Source of the DNA: Thermaurantimonas sp046295455
GTDB lineage: Bacteria > Bacteroidota > Bacteroidia > Flavobacteriales > Schleiferiaceae
DNA: 64,000 nucleotides
Reading direction: 5' to 3'
Assembly (NCBI GenBank): GCA_046295455.1
Contig: JBKBNI010000005.1
Span: 62,001-126,000 of the forward strand
Part shown: positions 1 to 9,181 of the stretch, piece by piece
Position numbering within the stretch: position 1 is the first letter of the stretch
Layout: every line of letters starts with the position of its first letter
Notes under the pieces: generated by a model
The model's database searches: none
What the model was told of the DNA's origin: nothing
Seen by the model: only the letters and a program-made list of their open reading frames with translations
Program-made: the position numbers and the translations under genes

Positions 1-210
1 TGTCATGGTAATGATCACGCTGCCGGTGTAAAGTCCATTTTCATTCCGGACGGTTTTCACAGATTTTCCATACACATTGAAGTGCGTTTCTGTGTAAATT
101 CGAATTTCTGGGTCAAAAAAATGATAGAACGCAAATCTTAAGTCCAGATTACCGGCAGTTGTGAATAATGTTAATAAATTGAATATCAATATTTTATGCA
201 ACACATCCAT
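1..210 (-). CDS. Secreted protein, N-terminal fragment, probable GWxTD-domain family
   Basis: Seventy open codons run off the left edge from an ATG at 210; an in-frame stop lies two codons upstream, so this is the first possible start. The N-terminus has a short basic start and a hydrophobic stretch (residues 4-19) like a signal peptide. The following segment, with 'YTETHFNVYGKSVK' and then 'NENGLYTGSVIIT', resembles the first beta-sandwich of Bacteroidota GWxTD-domain secreted proteins, whose function is unknown. The diagnostic GWxTD motif would lie outside the window, so the family call is an inference from the N-terminus only. It diverges from the tRNA gene at 294. Confidence 0.5.
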   Translation of the reverse strand, partial: MDVLHKILIFNLLTLFTTAGNLDLRFAFYHFFDPEIRIYTETHFNVYGKSVKTVRNENGLYTGSVIITMT

Positions 211-258
211 CTGTTATTTCCATGGTTTAATAAACAAATAATAAAATTATAAAAAAAG

Positions 259-288
259 TTGTTCAAAAACCAAACCATTTTAATTTTG
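259..288 (+). promoter_or_regulatory. Bacteroidota-type promoter of the tRNA-Ser gene
   Basis: TTG at 259-261, a 19-base spacer, and TAATTTTG at 281-288 match the Bacteroidota sigma factor consensus (-33 TTTG, -7 TAnnTTTG). Transcription would start about six bases after the last G, that is, almost at the mature 5' end of the tRNA (294). Confidence 0.55.
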
Positions 289-293
289 CCCTC

Positions 294-383
<90 letters not shown>

Positions 384-416
384 AAAGCCGGACCAAGAAC
401 ATTTGGCCGGCTTTTT
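384..416 (+). terminator. Rho-independent terminator after tRNA-Ser
   Basis: AAAGCCGG (384-391) pairs with CCGGCTTT (407-414), extended inside by CCAA/TTGG, and runs into TTTTTG. It begins directly after the tRNA 3' end. Confidence 0.7.
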
Positions 417-457
417 GTATTTTATTTATTCAGATTTATTCAGAGTCAACTCATCAG

Positions 458-1189
458 ATGAAATCCGTTTTTAAAATTATTTTTCTCGGGTTTAGTTTAA
501 TATTGATTTGGTCTTGTTCCAGCAGCAAGGGAATAGAAATCCGAGTAATGGATAAACAACAGGTGCTTGATTTTTACGAGGATGTGGTGATCATAAATGA
601 CCCGTCGCTGATACCTGATCGTAGAAGAGAGGTTGGAACGATAAAAATATTAAAATCTGATTTTCATCCATCGCCTTGCGGATGGATCGAGAGACTAACC
701 GCTGCGACATTGGAAGCCCGAAAGTTTGGCGGAAATTTGATTCTGATAGACAAAGTGAGCGGATCGATCAATCTAATGATGAATTCTTGTGGAGAGATAT
801 CGGGATATGTCTTCAATGTGGATGAAAGTGTAGTCAATACCCTCAAGCGAAACCGTGTAAATGGTGGATTAAAAAACAAATATGATTTTGCGCGTATTGT
901 TTTTATTAAGCCGGCTTTTACAAGCAATTACAGCATATATGTAAATGAGGATAATCTTGGCCTAGTAAAGGCAGGTGAAATTGTAGAATACAAAACCAAA
1001 CGAAAAGAACCTGTAGTCATATGGGCAAGAACACAGCGCAGAGCTGAGCTTATTCTTAATGTAGAGCCCGGATATGATTATTTTATTCTTTGTAATGAAG
1101 AAGCCACAGGGTTCGGTTTGTCTGAAGTCCAATTTGTGACTTTACAGCCTGAAATTGCAATTGATTTAATAAACCGGATGAAGCGATGA
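458..1189 (+). CDS. Lipoprotein of unknown function
   Basis: A 243-residue protein with an N-terminal lipoprotein signal: basic start, hydrophobic core and a Cys near residue 20 within 'IWSCSSSKG'. The rest has no family I recognise. Visible traits are a middle stretch around residues 75-105 with two Cys (in 'SPCGW' and 'NSCGE'), which may pair, and a C-terminal half rich in beta-type hydrophobic alternation. The next gene starts inside its stop codon (ATGA, 1186-1189), so the two are almost certainly co-translated. Since that partner looks like an outer-membrane beta-barrel, a shared envelope role is likely; this is inference. Confidence 0.8.
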   Translation: MKSVFKIIFLGFSLILIWSCSSSKGIEIRVMDKQQVLDFYEDVVIINDPSLIPDRRREVGTIKILKSDFHPSPCGWIERLTAATLEARKFGGNLILIDKVSGSINLMMNSCGEISGYVFNVDESVVNTLKRNRVNGGLKNKYDFARIVFIKPAFTSNYSIYVNEDNLGLVKAGEIVEYKTKRKEPVVIWARTQRRAELILNVEPGYDYFILCNEEATGFGLSEVQFVTLQPEIAIDLINRMKR

Positions 1190-2079
1190 AGACTTTAGGT
1201 ATCCATTGTATACTCATTGCTGTAATAATTCCAGTATATTCAATCGGGCAAGACAGAATTATTACACGAAAGAATCAACGAATTGAAAGCCGAATTTTGC
1301 CCGTGAAGGATAAGGAATATGTATATTTTCAAATTTTGGAAGACGGTGAATTGAAATACACACTTCTACCCAAAAATCAGATCAAGCGAATTGATCGAAA
1401 TTTTTACAAGAATCCAATAATAAATACTAAAATTAATGCCCCATTTACAAGTCACCATTCATTTATGATTGCTGTCAGGTCCGGCTTGGGAAGAAGGTCA
1501 TATCAAGTGGATCCGGGTTTATTACCTCAACTTAAAGATTTTCAAAATCGGGAGCGGTTTGGTTGGCACAATGAACTTGAGGTCTCCTATCTGTTTTCGG
1601 AAACTTTTGGAATACATGTGATGTATCATCGATTTTCTAATAATCTGGAACGATCATATCAGTTTGTAAATCCTGGAAATCCAAGTGAACCATTTGATGC
1701 AACTTTTAAATCAAATCAAATGACTTCAGGAGTAAATGTAGGATTGGATTATTATACAATTTTTACTGAAAAAGCAAATATGTCAGTAGGATTGTCACTT
1801 GGATCTACCAATTTCAGATACTTTACAGATTTAGACGCATTTGCAAGTCCAACCACCTTTAGAGGAGAAAATTTAAACCTTACATTCAGACTACTAGGAC
1901 AGTATAAATTAAATGATTTTCTATACTTTAATGGAGGTATTTCATTTTTTAGCTCATCCTTATTTATGGTTCGGGCTGAATCGAATGGAGTAACTCAAGA
2001 ATTAAATTTATCAAACAACCCATTAAGTCTATCCAGAATGAATTTCACGGTAGGAATTCGTTATGGATTTAACTTATAA
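1186..2079 (+). CDS. Outer-membrane beta-barrel-like protein
   Basis: A 297-residue secreted protein. A signal peptide ends near residue 22 ('YSIGQD'). Residues 23-75 form a short polar region that reads like the DUF-type 'tells the cell which resource changed' N-domains seen before Bacteroidota porin-like folds, with K/E-rich beta strands. From about residue 90 there are alternating hydrophobic/aromatic strands ending in 'FTVGIRYGFNL', a C-terminal aromatic-flanked strand typical of OmpA/OmpW-like barrels. It overlaps the upstream lipoprotein gene by four bases and its last six bases overlap the convergent T9SS gene at 2074. Exact function not recognised. Confidence 0.75.
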   Translation: MKTLGIHCILIAVIIPVYSIGQDRIITRKNQRIESRILPVKDKEYVYFQILEDGELKYTLLPKNQIKRIDRNFYKNPIINTKINAPFTSHHSFMIAVRSGLGRRSYQVDPGLLPQLKDFQNRERFGWHNELEVSYLFSETFGIHVMYHRFSNNLERSYQFVNPGNPSEPFDATFKSNQMTSGVNVGLDYYTIFTEKANMSVGLSLGSTNFRYFTDLDAFASPTTFRGENLNLTFRLLGQYKLNDFLYFNGGISFFSSSLFMVRAESNGVTQELNLSNNPLSLSRMNFTVGIRYGFNL

Positions 2080-4284
2080 AAGTAGGTATATATTTCCGCG
2101 CCTGATGTGGAGTACATCCTGAAAGTCAACTGCCCTGATCACATATTGATAAATTCCTGCCGGTACTTTTTTTCCTTGATGAGTACCATCCCAGAAATCA
2201 CTTGGATTGGTGGATTGATAAATAACTTCACCCCAGCGATTTAAAATAGAAATTTCATAAGATACAATTCCAGTAACTGATACGGTAAATACATCATTTA
2301 TACCGTCGCCATTGGGTGTAAATGCATTGGGGATGAAAAGTGTAATTTCGGGATAAATCCACACATCCACAGAATCATAAGCTGTACAGCCATATTCATT
2401 GACTGCCTCAAGAACTATCAAATATTTTCCCGTATCTGAGAAAGTATGCTTATATGATTCAGGTGGATTTGGGATGATTGTACCATCACTGATGTACAAA
2501 ATCTGTTGAGTCTGAGAAGAATTTTGAGATTTATTAAATATCGTAATATCGGGAAAAAAGATGCTGGCTTTAAGTGGTTGAGCTGCCACTGAGGCTTGAG
2601 GTGACGGGAATACTTCAACAGGTGGTAATTCAATTTCCGCTGAATCTACACAACCTGTTTTAGTATACACATACAACCGAGGCACATATAATCCCGGGAT
2701 TGAATAAAAGTGAGTAGGGTTGCACTGAGATGAAGTCAGACCATCACCAAAGTGCCAATTACAGAAAACAGGTGTCTCGGCTGTAGATAGGTTGAAGAAT
2801 TGAATTCCTGCCCCCAAACAAACATTTTGCGAACTACCTGCGGCTTTAAAATCCGGTGGATTGTAAAATCGGATGATTTCTGAAAAGGAACTATTACATC
2901 CAAAATCTTCGACCTCAAGAGTTACTGTATGTGGACCAGGAGTATTAAAGGTAATGATTGGAGGAGACGTGCCGGTGTATGTAGGCAACGATGAGGCCGC
3001 TCCAAAATTCCATTTCACACTTGCCATAGGAGACACAGGAGTTCCTTTTAATACAAATGTCATGGCCGTATTGGGAAGACACGGATCTCCTATTGCTTCG
3101 AAATAAACGTTTAATGGAATGCGCACCTCATACACCTCGTAGGTAGTATCAAAGCAATTGTTTCCGGCATCAATTACAAGCATCACATTGTAAATACCGG
3201 TATCTGAGAAGGTGTAAACCGGATTTTGTAATGTCGAAGTGTCGTTTGGAGCATTGCCAGGGTCATTAAATTTCCAATAATATTTTTTAGCATTATTGCT
3301 GTAGCTTACAAATGGAATAGTCAATCCAGAGCAGTAGGTCTCGGGAATAAGGTTTTGTGGGCGAATCGTTGCAAACTTTGATAAGTCACATGCATACACA
3401 GTAAACTGATAATCTCGCCGATGGGTGCCGAGTAAAACACCGTTTCTCCATTCCTGAACACAAACCGTGACTACATGGATTCCATTGACTGTTGGATTTA
3501 CGGAAAGCAGGCCAGTGAAAGGATTAATGGTCATCTGTGGATTGCCCATCATTGGATTGGCACCACTGTATCCGGGCGCATATGTCACAATGGTGTACGG
3601 AGGCGGCATAGGCGGATCGGGCTGCGGGGATGTAGGACCTCCGTTGGTATTGTCGCGCCCTCCTCCGTGAAAGGCATTGCAAAGAGTGTAAAAAAGTGAG
3701 TCACCGTCTGCATCTACTGCGTGATGAGGATAATTAAATCCCATGTTTCTGCATAGAATCAAAGGAGGATGATTGGGAAAGTAGGGCGAATTATTACATC
3801 CGGTATCCATCGGAGGAATGGTTGCCATATAGGTAGCTCCATTGAAATCGGGATTAATGAGGTTAATTATGGTAGAGTTGCGGCAGCATCGCTGATACAC
3901 AATGGTATAGCCACCCGGAGCCGGCGGCAGACTGACCGTAGCAAGGTAGGTTGTGTGTTCGATACATGTGTTTGGAGGTGGGGGAGCACATGGACTTGGG
4001 GCTGTGTATGGTAGGATAAATACTCCCTGTAGCGGAAGTGTAATGCGCTGCACCAAGACATTATTGTTATAAATACCCACAATGGCCGGATTATCAAAAG
4101 GTGCTCCATTGAGTGAAAAACAATCTCTGTATATGGTCAAGCGAATCTTATACAACTTATTGCCGTTTGCAGCCTGCCCCTGACAAGAATAGCTGAGTTC
4201 ACCACCTACAATGTGAAATCCTGATATTTTGGCCGGATGAAAGCCCAAGAATGCAGTGATAAACAGCAAAATACTCCAACGCAT
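2074..4284 (-). CDS. Large PKD-domain adhesin-like protein with T9SS type B sorting domain
   Basis: A 736-residue exported protein. The ATG at 4284 gives a clean signal peptide; an alternative GTG at 4311 lies inside a terminator stem and is rejected. The N-terminal third is a Cys- and Pro-rich region common in Saprospiraceae gliding-motility-associated proteins. Residues about 320-640 contain PKD-like beta-sandwich domains, seen as repeated 'YTFSDTGIYNV', 'HFYSIPGLYVP' and 'HTFSDTGKYLIV' strands. The last 85 residues carry the type B C-terminal domain: 'NAFTPNGDGINDVF', 'ILNRWGEVIYQS' and 'WDG...VPAGIYQYVI'. It should be exported by the type IX secretion system and attached to or released from the surface. 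Its ligand cannot be told. Confidence 0.92.
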   Translation of the reverse strand: MRWSILLFITAFLGFHPAKISGFHIVGGELSYSCQGQAANGNKLYKIRLTIYRDCFSLNGAPFDNPAIVGIYNNNVLVQRITLPLQGVFILPYTAPSPCAPPPPNTCIEHTTYLATVSLPPAPGGYTIVYQRCCRNSTIINLINPDFNGATYMATIPPMDTGCNNSPYFPNHPPLILCRNMGFNYPHHAVDADGDSLFYTLCNAFHGGGRDNTNGGPTSPQPDPPMPPPYTIVTYAPGYSGANPMMGNPQMTINPFTGLLSVNPTVNGIHVVTVCVQEWRNGVLLGTHRRDYQFTVYACDLSKFATIRPQNLIPETYCSGLTIPFVSYSNNAKKYYWKFNDPGNAPNDTSTLQNPVYTFSDTGIYNVMLVIDAGNNCFDTTYEVYEVRIPLNVYFEAIGDPCLPNTAMTFVLKGTPVSPMASVKWNFGAASSLPTYTGTSPPIITFNTPGPHTVTLEVEDFGCNSSFSEIIRFYNPPDFKAAGSSQNVCLGAGIQFFNLSTAETPVFCNWHFGDGLTSSQCNPTHFYSIPGLYVPRLYVYTKTGCVDSAEIELPPVEVFPSPQASVAAQPLKASIFFPDITIFNKSQNSSQTQQILYISDGTIIPNPPESYKHTFSDTGKYLIVLEAVNEYGCTAYDSVDVWIYPEITLFIPNAFTPNGDGINDVFTVSVTGIVSYEISILNRWGEVIYQSTNPSDFWDGTHQGKKVPAGIYQYVIRAVDFQDVLHIRRGNIYLLL

Positions 4285-4304
4285 AACAACAAATATAAAT
4301 AAAA

Positions 4305-4337
4305 AAAGCACGATTTTCAGTCCAAAAATCGTGCTTT
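4305..4337 (-). terminator. Rho-independent terminator downstream of the 4357-4815 gene
   Basis: A perfect 13-base inverted repeat (4305-4317 with 4325-4337) around a 7-base loop. On the minus strand it is followed by a run of T. It separates the small barrel gene at 4357-4815 from the T9SS gene starting at 4284. Confidence 0.75.
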
Positions 4338-4356
4338 CATCACAGCCGTATTAATT

Positions 4357-4815
4357 TTAAAATATAAACCGGAAACTAAGATTAAAATTTATGATATCAA
4401 AAAATGTGGGTACTATATTAAACTCAGGTTTTGCATCGAGCGAGATATTTAAAGGCACACCTTGAAATTTGTAATCAATACCAATTATACCGTCAACTCC
4501 AAGTAAGAGGTTTTCATCTGCCGGTCCTACATTAGGCTTACCTCTTCGATACGTGCCTACATGAGCACCAAAGCCATAAAACCAGCTTAAGCCGGGCTCG
4601 CTTCCAAGAGGCTGATAGTATTCTATCAAACCCGTCAGACTCCAACCACCCCAACGAGGCGACAGTATAAACTCATAAGCCTTTGAAGGAGAGGTATAGT
4701 TGCGATATGTGATACCATTATTGAATCCTCCACGCAGCCCTAGAGCGTGTTTGTACTCTTGACTGTAGATCGAAAGACTTATTGTAATGAATAAAAATAA
4801 GAGAATTTTTTTCAT
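4357..4815 (-). CDS. Small secreted outer-membrane-like protein
   Basis: A 152-residue protein with a signal peptide cleaved near residue 18 ('SIYSQEYK'). The mature part is glycine- and aromatic-rich with alternating strands ('GLRGGFNNGITYR', 'WGGWSLTGLIEYYQ', 'FYGFGAHVGTY') and ends in 'NFNLSFRFIF', a terminal aromatic strand typical of small eight-stranded barrels. No specific family is recognised. It has its own candidate promoter (4838-4845) and a strong terminator, so it is a single-gene transcript. Confidence 0.75.
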   Translation of the reverse strand: MKKILLFLFITISLSIYSQEYKHALGLRGGFNNGITYRNYTSPSKAYEFILSPRWGGWSLTGLIEYYQPLGSEPGLSWFYGFGAHVGTYRRGKPNVGPADENLLLGVDGIIGIDYKFQGVPLNISLDAKPEFNIVPTFFDIINFNLSFRFIF

Positions 4816-4837
4816 AAACTTTGATTTAGTTGAGCGA

Positions 4838-4845
4838 CAAAGATA
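4838..4845 (-). promoter_or_regulatory. -7 promoter element for the 4357-4815 gene
   Basis: On the minus strand this reads TATCTTTG, an exact TAnnTTTG box, placing transcription start about 15 bases before the ATG at 4815. The -33 element is not clear. Confidence 0.45.
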
Positions 4846-4963
4846 TCTTTCTGTGGATACTTTGAACGTTTTAATCTAAAACTTGTCTGAAAATTTTAAT
4901 TTTTACTGTAGAATGTTTTTCGTTTATTTAATAATTTTGAAAAGACAATTAATTCCGTAAAAT

Positions 4964-5677
4964 ATGAGATACACACAATTAAGTGACAACTGGATTTCAG
5001 ACGGATTAATCGATTTTGAATATAAGAGTTATCAGGTACTGGGTTACCTGCAAAGCGCTAACAATTTATTTTCGCAAAAGAAAATTTATCCTCAATTGGC
5101 AGATTTGATTAGCCACTACAGGTCGTTGCTCCAATTAAAGGAGAATAAAAAATCTGTTCGAAATAAGTTTCCCCAGTCGGCTTCTGATATTAATTTAAAT
5201 AAAATGGAAATTATTTATCAAGACCTGTATGAAGATGAAGACATTTTGAAGACCATTGATGAAATCATTGAATTTGCTCTTCCAAAATTTCAACAAAGTA
5301 TCGAAATCGGTAGGGAACTGTATGAATATACTGCTTCGATAATTGATATGGAACCCATCGGAATTGTTCCATTGTACAGAAAAGAAGGTTATTTCATGCT
5401 ACGGGACAAAAGTACTGACGACATTTTGCTGTTTTACTACCGAATTAAGCTGATTCAAACAGACTCGGATCAATTCAGAGCATTAGAAACCAAATACATG
5501 GGAAGAGATAAACTGTCAATAACCAATACTCCTGAAGCCATAAAAATGAGACTTATTAAAAATTTTAAAGAAATACCAAATCCAGCAAGTTATATGATCA
5601 GCATTAAGCATTCGCTTCCATTGTCGTCGACCTGGCTTCCTGTAGCTAAACGTCTGCTGCTTAAGGCGGTTAGCTAA
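4964..5677 (+). CDS. Conserved hypothetical cytoplasmic protein
   Basis: A 237-residue soluble protein with no signal peptide or membrane segment. It is largely helical and rich in charged residues; residues 70-115 could form coiled helices and residues 130-185 look alpha/beta. No catalytic motif stands out. It precedes the lycopene cyclase gene by 48 bases on the same strand, so co-transcription is possible, but there is no evidence of a role in pigment synthesis. I recognise it only as a Bacteroidota-type conserved unknown. Confidence 0.75.
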   Translation: MRYTQLSDNWISDGLIDFEYKSYQVLGYLQSANNLFSQKKIYPQLADLISHYRSLLQLKENKKSVRNKFPQSASDINLNKMEIIYQDLYEDEDILKTIDEIIEFALPKFQQSIEIGRELYEYTASIIDMEPIGIVPLYRKEGYFMLRDKSTDDILLFYYRIKLIQTDSDQFRALETKYMGRDKLSITNTPEAIKMRLIKNFKEIPNPASYMISIKHSLPLSSTWLPVAKRLLLKAVS

Positions 5678-5725
5678 CAAAGTGATACGTAAATTCACCA
5701 TTTTACACAATAAATACAATATCTT

Positions 5726-6862
5726 TTGGATTCTTTTGACTACATTATTGCAGGATCCGGTGCGGCCGGTCTCAGCATGGCTTATTACATGGCTAACGAT
5801 CCCTTTTTTGATCAAAAAAAAATCCTCGTTATAGATAAAGAGCCAAAAAATGCATACGATAGAACATGGTGTTTTTGGAGCGATTCTGACGATTTTTTTC
5901 CGGATGTAATCCATAAAAAATGGGATAAAATTGAAATAAAAACTCCCCTTAAGAAAAGTGTATTTCCCATACATCCATATACGTATAATCTGATACGAAG
6001 CAATGATTTCTACCAATATATTATTTCTCTAATAGAAAATAAAAAAAATTTTACCATTAAATATGAGTTGATTGAAGAAGTACGTAATCACGGCACAGTC
6101 GTAACAAATAAATCCCTCTACAGAGGAAACTACATCTTCAACAGCATAAGCCATCCAATTCGTTACAAAAAAGGAAATATCACGTTTCTTCAGCATTTTA
6201 AAGGTTGGTATATCCGCACAAAAACACCTGTATTTCAGCCAGATATTGCCACACTAATGGATTTTGACATTGAGCAGTTCGACGAATGCAGGTTTTGTTA
6301 CATTCTACCTATATCGGCACATGAAGCCATGGTGGAATACACTGTTTTTTCAGAATCCGTTTTAGAGGACACTGTATATGACCTATTGATTCGAAAATAC
6401 ATAAATGATCGCTTTGGAAATACTGAATATATCGTGACACATACGGAATTTGGAGTTATCCCGATGAGTGACGTCCTATATTTATCGGATTTGAAATCTT
6501 CGGTCATCAATATAGGCACATCAGGTGGGGCTACGAAAGCTTCTACAGGCTATACTTTTTATTTCATTCAAAAACAAATAAAATTTTACATTGACCAGCT
6601 TAAAAATGGTCGGATACAAAAATTGTATATTCCTCCGTATAAATACAGGCTGTACGATAGTGTGCTGTTAAGAGTGCTGTTGGACAAAAAGATACCTGCG
6701 CACACCGTATTTGAGGACATGTTTTTTAAGCTAAAAATTCAAGATGTTTTTGATTTTTTAAATGAAAAATCAACATTATTTCAGGATTTAAAAGTTATGA
6801 GCTCAGTAAACATCGCCGTTTTTATGTCTGCGATGCTCCGCCAAATACAAAAGGTAAAATGA
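5726..6862 (+). CDS. crtY: Lycopene beta-cyclase
   Basis: A 378-residue flavoprotein of the CrtY family, which converts the linear ends of lycopene into beta-ionone rings. Residues 3-20 hold the Rossmann dinucleotide-binding motif ('DYIIAGSGAAGLSMA'), and 'AYDRTWCFW' near residue 43 is characteristic of bacterial lycopene cyclases. The 'GTSGGATKASTGYTF' stretch near residue 265 is also family-typical. The start is TTG: an in-frame stop lies five codons upstream and there is no ATG before the Rossmann strand. No phytoene synthase, desaturase or hydroxylase gene is in the window, so the substrate must come from elsewhere in the genome. Confidence 0.9.
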   Translation: MDSFDYIIAGSGAAGLSMAYYMANDPFFDQKKILVIDKEPKNAYDRTWCFWSDSDDFFPDVIHKKWDKIEIKTPLKKSVFPIHPYTYNLIRSNDFYQYIISLIENKKNFTIKYELIEEVRNHGTVVTNKSLYRGNYIFNSISHPIRYKKGNITFLQHFKGWYIRTKTPVFQPDIATLMDFDIEQFDECRFCYILPISAHEAMVEYTVFSESVLEDTVYDLLIRKYINDRFGNTEYIVTHTEFGVIPMSDVLYLSDLKSSVINIGTSGGATKASTGYTFYFIQKQIKFYIDQLKNGRIQKLYIPPYKYRLYDSVLLRVLLDKKIPAHTVFEDMFFKLKIQDVFDFLNEKSTLFQDLKVMSSVNIAVFMSAMLRQIQKVK

Positions 6863-6927
6863 TTTTTTTTAACACAATAATGGTTATACTAATTCAAATG
6901 AATCAATTCATACATAATGGGCCTGTT

Positions 6928-6935
6928 TACTTTTG
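6928..6935 (+). promoter_or_regulatory. -7 promoter element for the OmpA-family lipoprotein
   Basis: TACTTTTG is an exact TAnnTTTG box. It overlaps a possible upstream TTG start (6933), which argues that translation begins at the ATG at 6954 with a leader of about 12 bases. Confidence 0.45.
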
Positions 6936-6953
6936 GAGTCAAAAACATCATCT

Positions 6954-7928
6954 ATGAAATATCTCATTTCAATATTCGTTGGGGTTATGATGAGTTCCTG
7001 CGTGTCATCTAAGGTTCATCGAAAACTTATGGACAGCTATAAGCAACTGGACAGCGCACACATGAGTACACTGCAGGAAATCAATAAACTAAGAGCCGAA
7101 AACAGAGCTCTGCAAGGAGATCTCTCCTCACTGACGGCTTATATCGAGCGGCTCAGAAGTGACTCTCTGGACCTGTACCACAACGTAATGGCCAAGGCAC
7201 GTCAGATCGATGAGCTAAACAGGTCTTACGAATTTTTACTCGAAAATAACAAGTTGCTCATGAATCAGAGTTCGTTAGAAAACCGGCGTCTGATGCAAAG
7301 ATTGGAGAAGATGCAGGAAGAGCTTCAGCAACGGGAAGACAGCTTGCAAGCCGAACGTGTGCGACTGGAGCGGCTATCCCTTCGGCTTAGTGAGCGCGAA
7401 AAAAGGGTCAGCGAACTGCAGCTCACAGTCGAAAGGAAGGACAGCGTGCTCCGATTCTTCTCAGATAGAGTGCAAAGAGCCCTGATGCCTTTTCAAGGCA
7501 AGGGACTGAGTGTACAAATGCGCGATGGTAAGGTGTATGTTACCCTTGAGAATGCATTGCTATTTGAATCCGGTAGTTGGACACTTAATCAGAGAGCCAT
7601 GCCTGCGCTTCAGAATCTTGCAAAAGTCCTGGAAGAAAATCCTGACCTGAGTGTGCTGGTAGAAGGTCACACAGACAGCGATCCTTTCAGAGGTCAGACC
7701 GCCGTACGGGACAATTGGGATCTCTCTGTGATGCGAGCGACAGCTGTGATTAAAGCCCTTCTATCACAGGGGAAAATACAACCCTCAAGAATATCAGCAG
7801 GTGGACGCGGTGAATTTCAACCCATAGCTTCTAATGACACACCCGAAGGAAAAGCCCTGAACCGCAGAACTGAAATCATCATCACCCCGGACTATTCTAA
7901 GTTGGTGGATTTGATTAACATTAAGTGA
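6954..7928 (+). CDS. OmpA-family lipoprotein with long coiled coil
   Basis: A 324-residue peptidoglycan-associated envelope protein. A lipoprotein signal ends at Cys16 ('MMSSCVSS'). Residues about 25-170 are a heptad-rich coiled coil (dense L/R/E repeats). The last 120 residues are an OmpA-like peptidoglycan-binding domain with 'LVEGHTDSDPF', 'DLSVMRATAVIKAL' and 'NRRTEIIITP'. The expected topology is a lipid anchor in the outer membrane, a rod across the periplasm and a wall-binding head. The start is the ATG at 6954; a TTG at 6933 lies in the promoter. folC begins two bases after its stop. Confidence 0.9.
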   Translation: MKYLISIFVGVMMSSCVSSKVHRKLMDSYKQLDSAHMSTLQEINKLRAENRALQGDLSSLTAYIERLRSDSLDLYHNVMAKARQIDELNRSYEFLLENNKLLMNQSSLENRRLMQRLEKMQEELQQREDSLQAERVRLERLSLRLSEREKRVSELQLTVERKDSVLRFFSDRVQRALMPFQGKGLSVQMRDGKVYVTLENALLFESGSWTLNQRAMPALQNLAKVLEENPDLSVLVEGHTDSDPFRGQTAVRDNWDLSVMRATAVIKALLSQGKIQPSRISAGGRGEFQPIASNDTPEGKALNRRTEIIITPDYSKLVDLINIK

Positions 7929-7929
7929 A

Positions 7930-9171
7930 TTGATCTCTAACTATGATGATGCCGTGAGCTGGTTATTTAGCCGGCTCCCCATTTTCCAAAGGCAAGGAGC
8001 AGCGGCTTACAAGCCGGGACTTGAACGAACCCTGACCCTGATGCACTGGCTTCGTCATCCCTACACGCGGTATCCATCCATTCACGTAGGTGGTACCAAT
8101 GGAAAGGGAAGCGTATCCCACCTGATAGCGGCTGTGCTCCAAACCAAAGGACTGAAAACAGGACTGTATACAAGCCCTCATCTTTATGATTTCAGAGAGC
8201 GCATCAAAATAAACGGAAATAAAATTGATCAAACCTTTGTGCTTGACTTCGTCAAAAAGTTCCAAAAAGAAATGGCCTCGTCGGTAGATCCAAGTTTTTT
8301 TGAGCTAACGATGGCAATGGCTTTTGAATATTTTGCTTGCAATAAGATTGATGTTGTAGTGGTGGAAGTCGGTATGGGAGGCAGGCTGGATTCCACCAAT
8401 GTAATCACGCCAATTGTAAGCGTCATTACCAACATTGGTTGGGATCATATGCAATTTCTGGGCGACTCTCTGCCAAAGATTGCCCTTGAGAAAGCAGGAA
8501 TTATAAAACCAGAAGTACCAGTAGTCATCGGCGAACGACAACCTGAGGTGGCCGATGTATTCGAACAGGTAGCAGCTGTAAAACATGCCCCTTTGTACTA
8601 CGCATCCGATCTGTATCCAGAGCTGGATTTTGAGTGTGAGTTAAAAGGTGATTATCAGAAAAAAAATACACGAACCGCCTATGCTGTTCTTCAGCTCTTG
8701 CCCATAGACATAAAACCCACTCTGGAAGAAATCCAATTGGGATTTGCTAATGTTAAAAAAAATACCGGTCTTCGCGGACGATGGGAAATGCTTTCAGAAC
8801 GACCATTAGTCATCGCAGATACTGCACATAATTTTGACGGTATTAAGGTAGTAATGGAGCAGTTGCGAAGAGAAAGACGCGGAAGACTTTTTGTGGTATG
8901 GGGGATGGTACAAGATAAAGATCCTGCTAAAATCTTTACACTTCTGCCAAAAGATGCATATTACATATTTACAAACCCGGATGTACCTCGGGCCATGCCG
9001 CTATCTGACCTGGAAAAAAACGCTGATACATTCGAACTATCCTATGAATCTATACCCGGAGTATTCCAGGCTTATACCCGAGCACTACACCTGGCTACCG
9101 ATAGCGACACAGTGTATGTAGGCGGTAGCACATTTGTCGTTGGCGATCTTCTAAAAGAGTTGGATCAATGA
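7930..9171 (+). CDS. folC: Bifunctional folylpolyglutamate synthase / dihydrofolate synthase
   Basis: A 413-residue Mur-ligase-superfamily enzyme that adds glutamate to dihydropteroate and to folates. The P-loop 'GGTNGKGSVSH' lies at residues 54-64, followed by 'LYTSPHLYDFRERI', the Mg-binding 'VVVEVGMGGRLDSTN', and 'ITNIGWDHMQFLG'; the C-terminal domain has 'VIADTAHNFDG'. The start is TTG at 7930: it restores the full family N-terminus including 'LPIFQRQGAAAYK', and the nearby ATG is out of frame. It follows the OmpA gene by one base and precedes the fusion gene by 10 bases. Confidence 0.95.
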   Translation: MISNYDDAVSWLFSRLPIFQRQGAAAYKPGLERTLTLMHWLRHPYTRYPSIHVGGTNGKGSVSHLIAAVLQTKGLKTGLYTSPHLYDFRERIKINGNKIDQTFVLDFVKKFQKEMASSVDPSFFELTMAMAFEYFACNKIDVVVVEVGMGGRLDSTNVITPIVSVITNIGWDHMQFLGDSLPKIALEKAGIIKPEVPVVIGERQPEVADVFEQVAAVKHAPLYYASDLYPELDFECELKGDYQKKNTRTAYAVLQLLPIDIKPTLEEIQLGFANVKKNTGLRGRWEMLSERPLVIADTAHNFDGIKVVMEQLRRERRGRLFVVWGMVQDKDPAKIFTLLPKDAYYIFTNPDVPRAMPLSDLEKNADTFELSYESIPGVFQAYTRALHLATDSDTVYVGGSTFVVGDLLKELDQ

Positions 9172-9181
9172 TCATACAATA

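Noticed and set aside
4285..4311. GTG start at 4311 for the T9SS adhesin
   Set aside because: It lies in the stem of the upstream terminator and adds a second hydrophobic stretch before the clean signal peptide at 4284.
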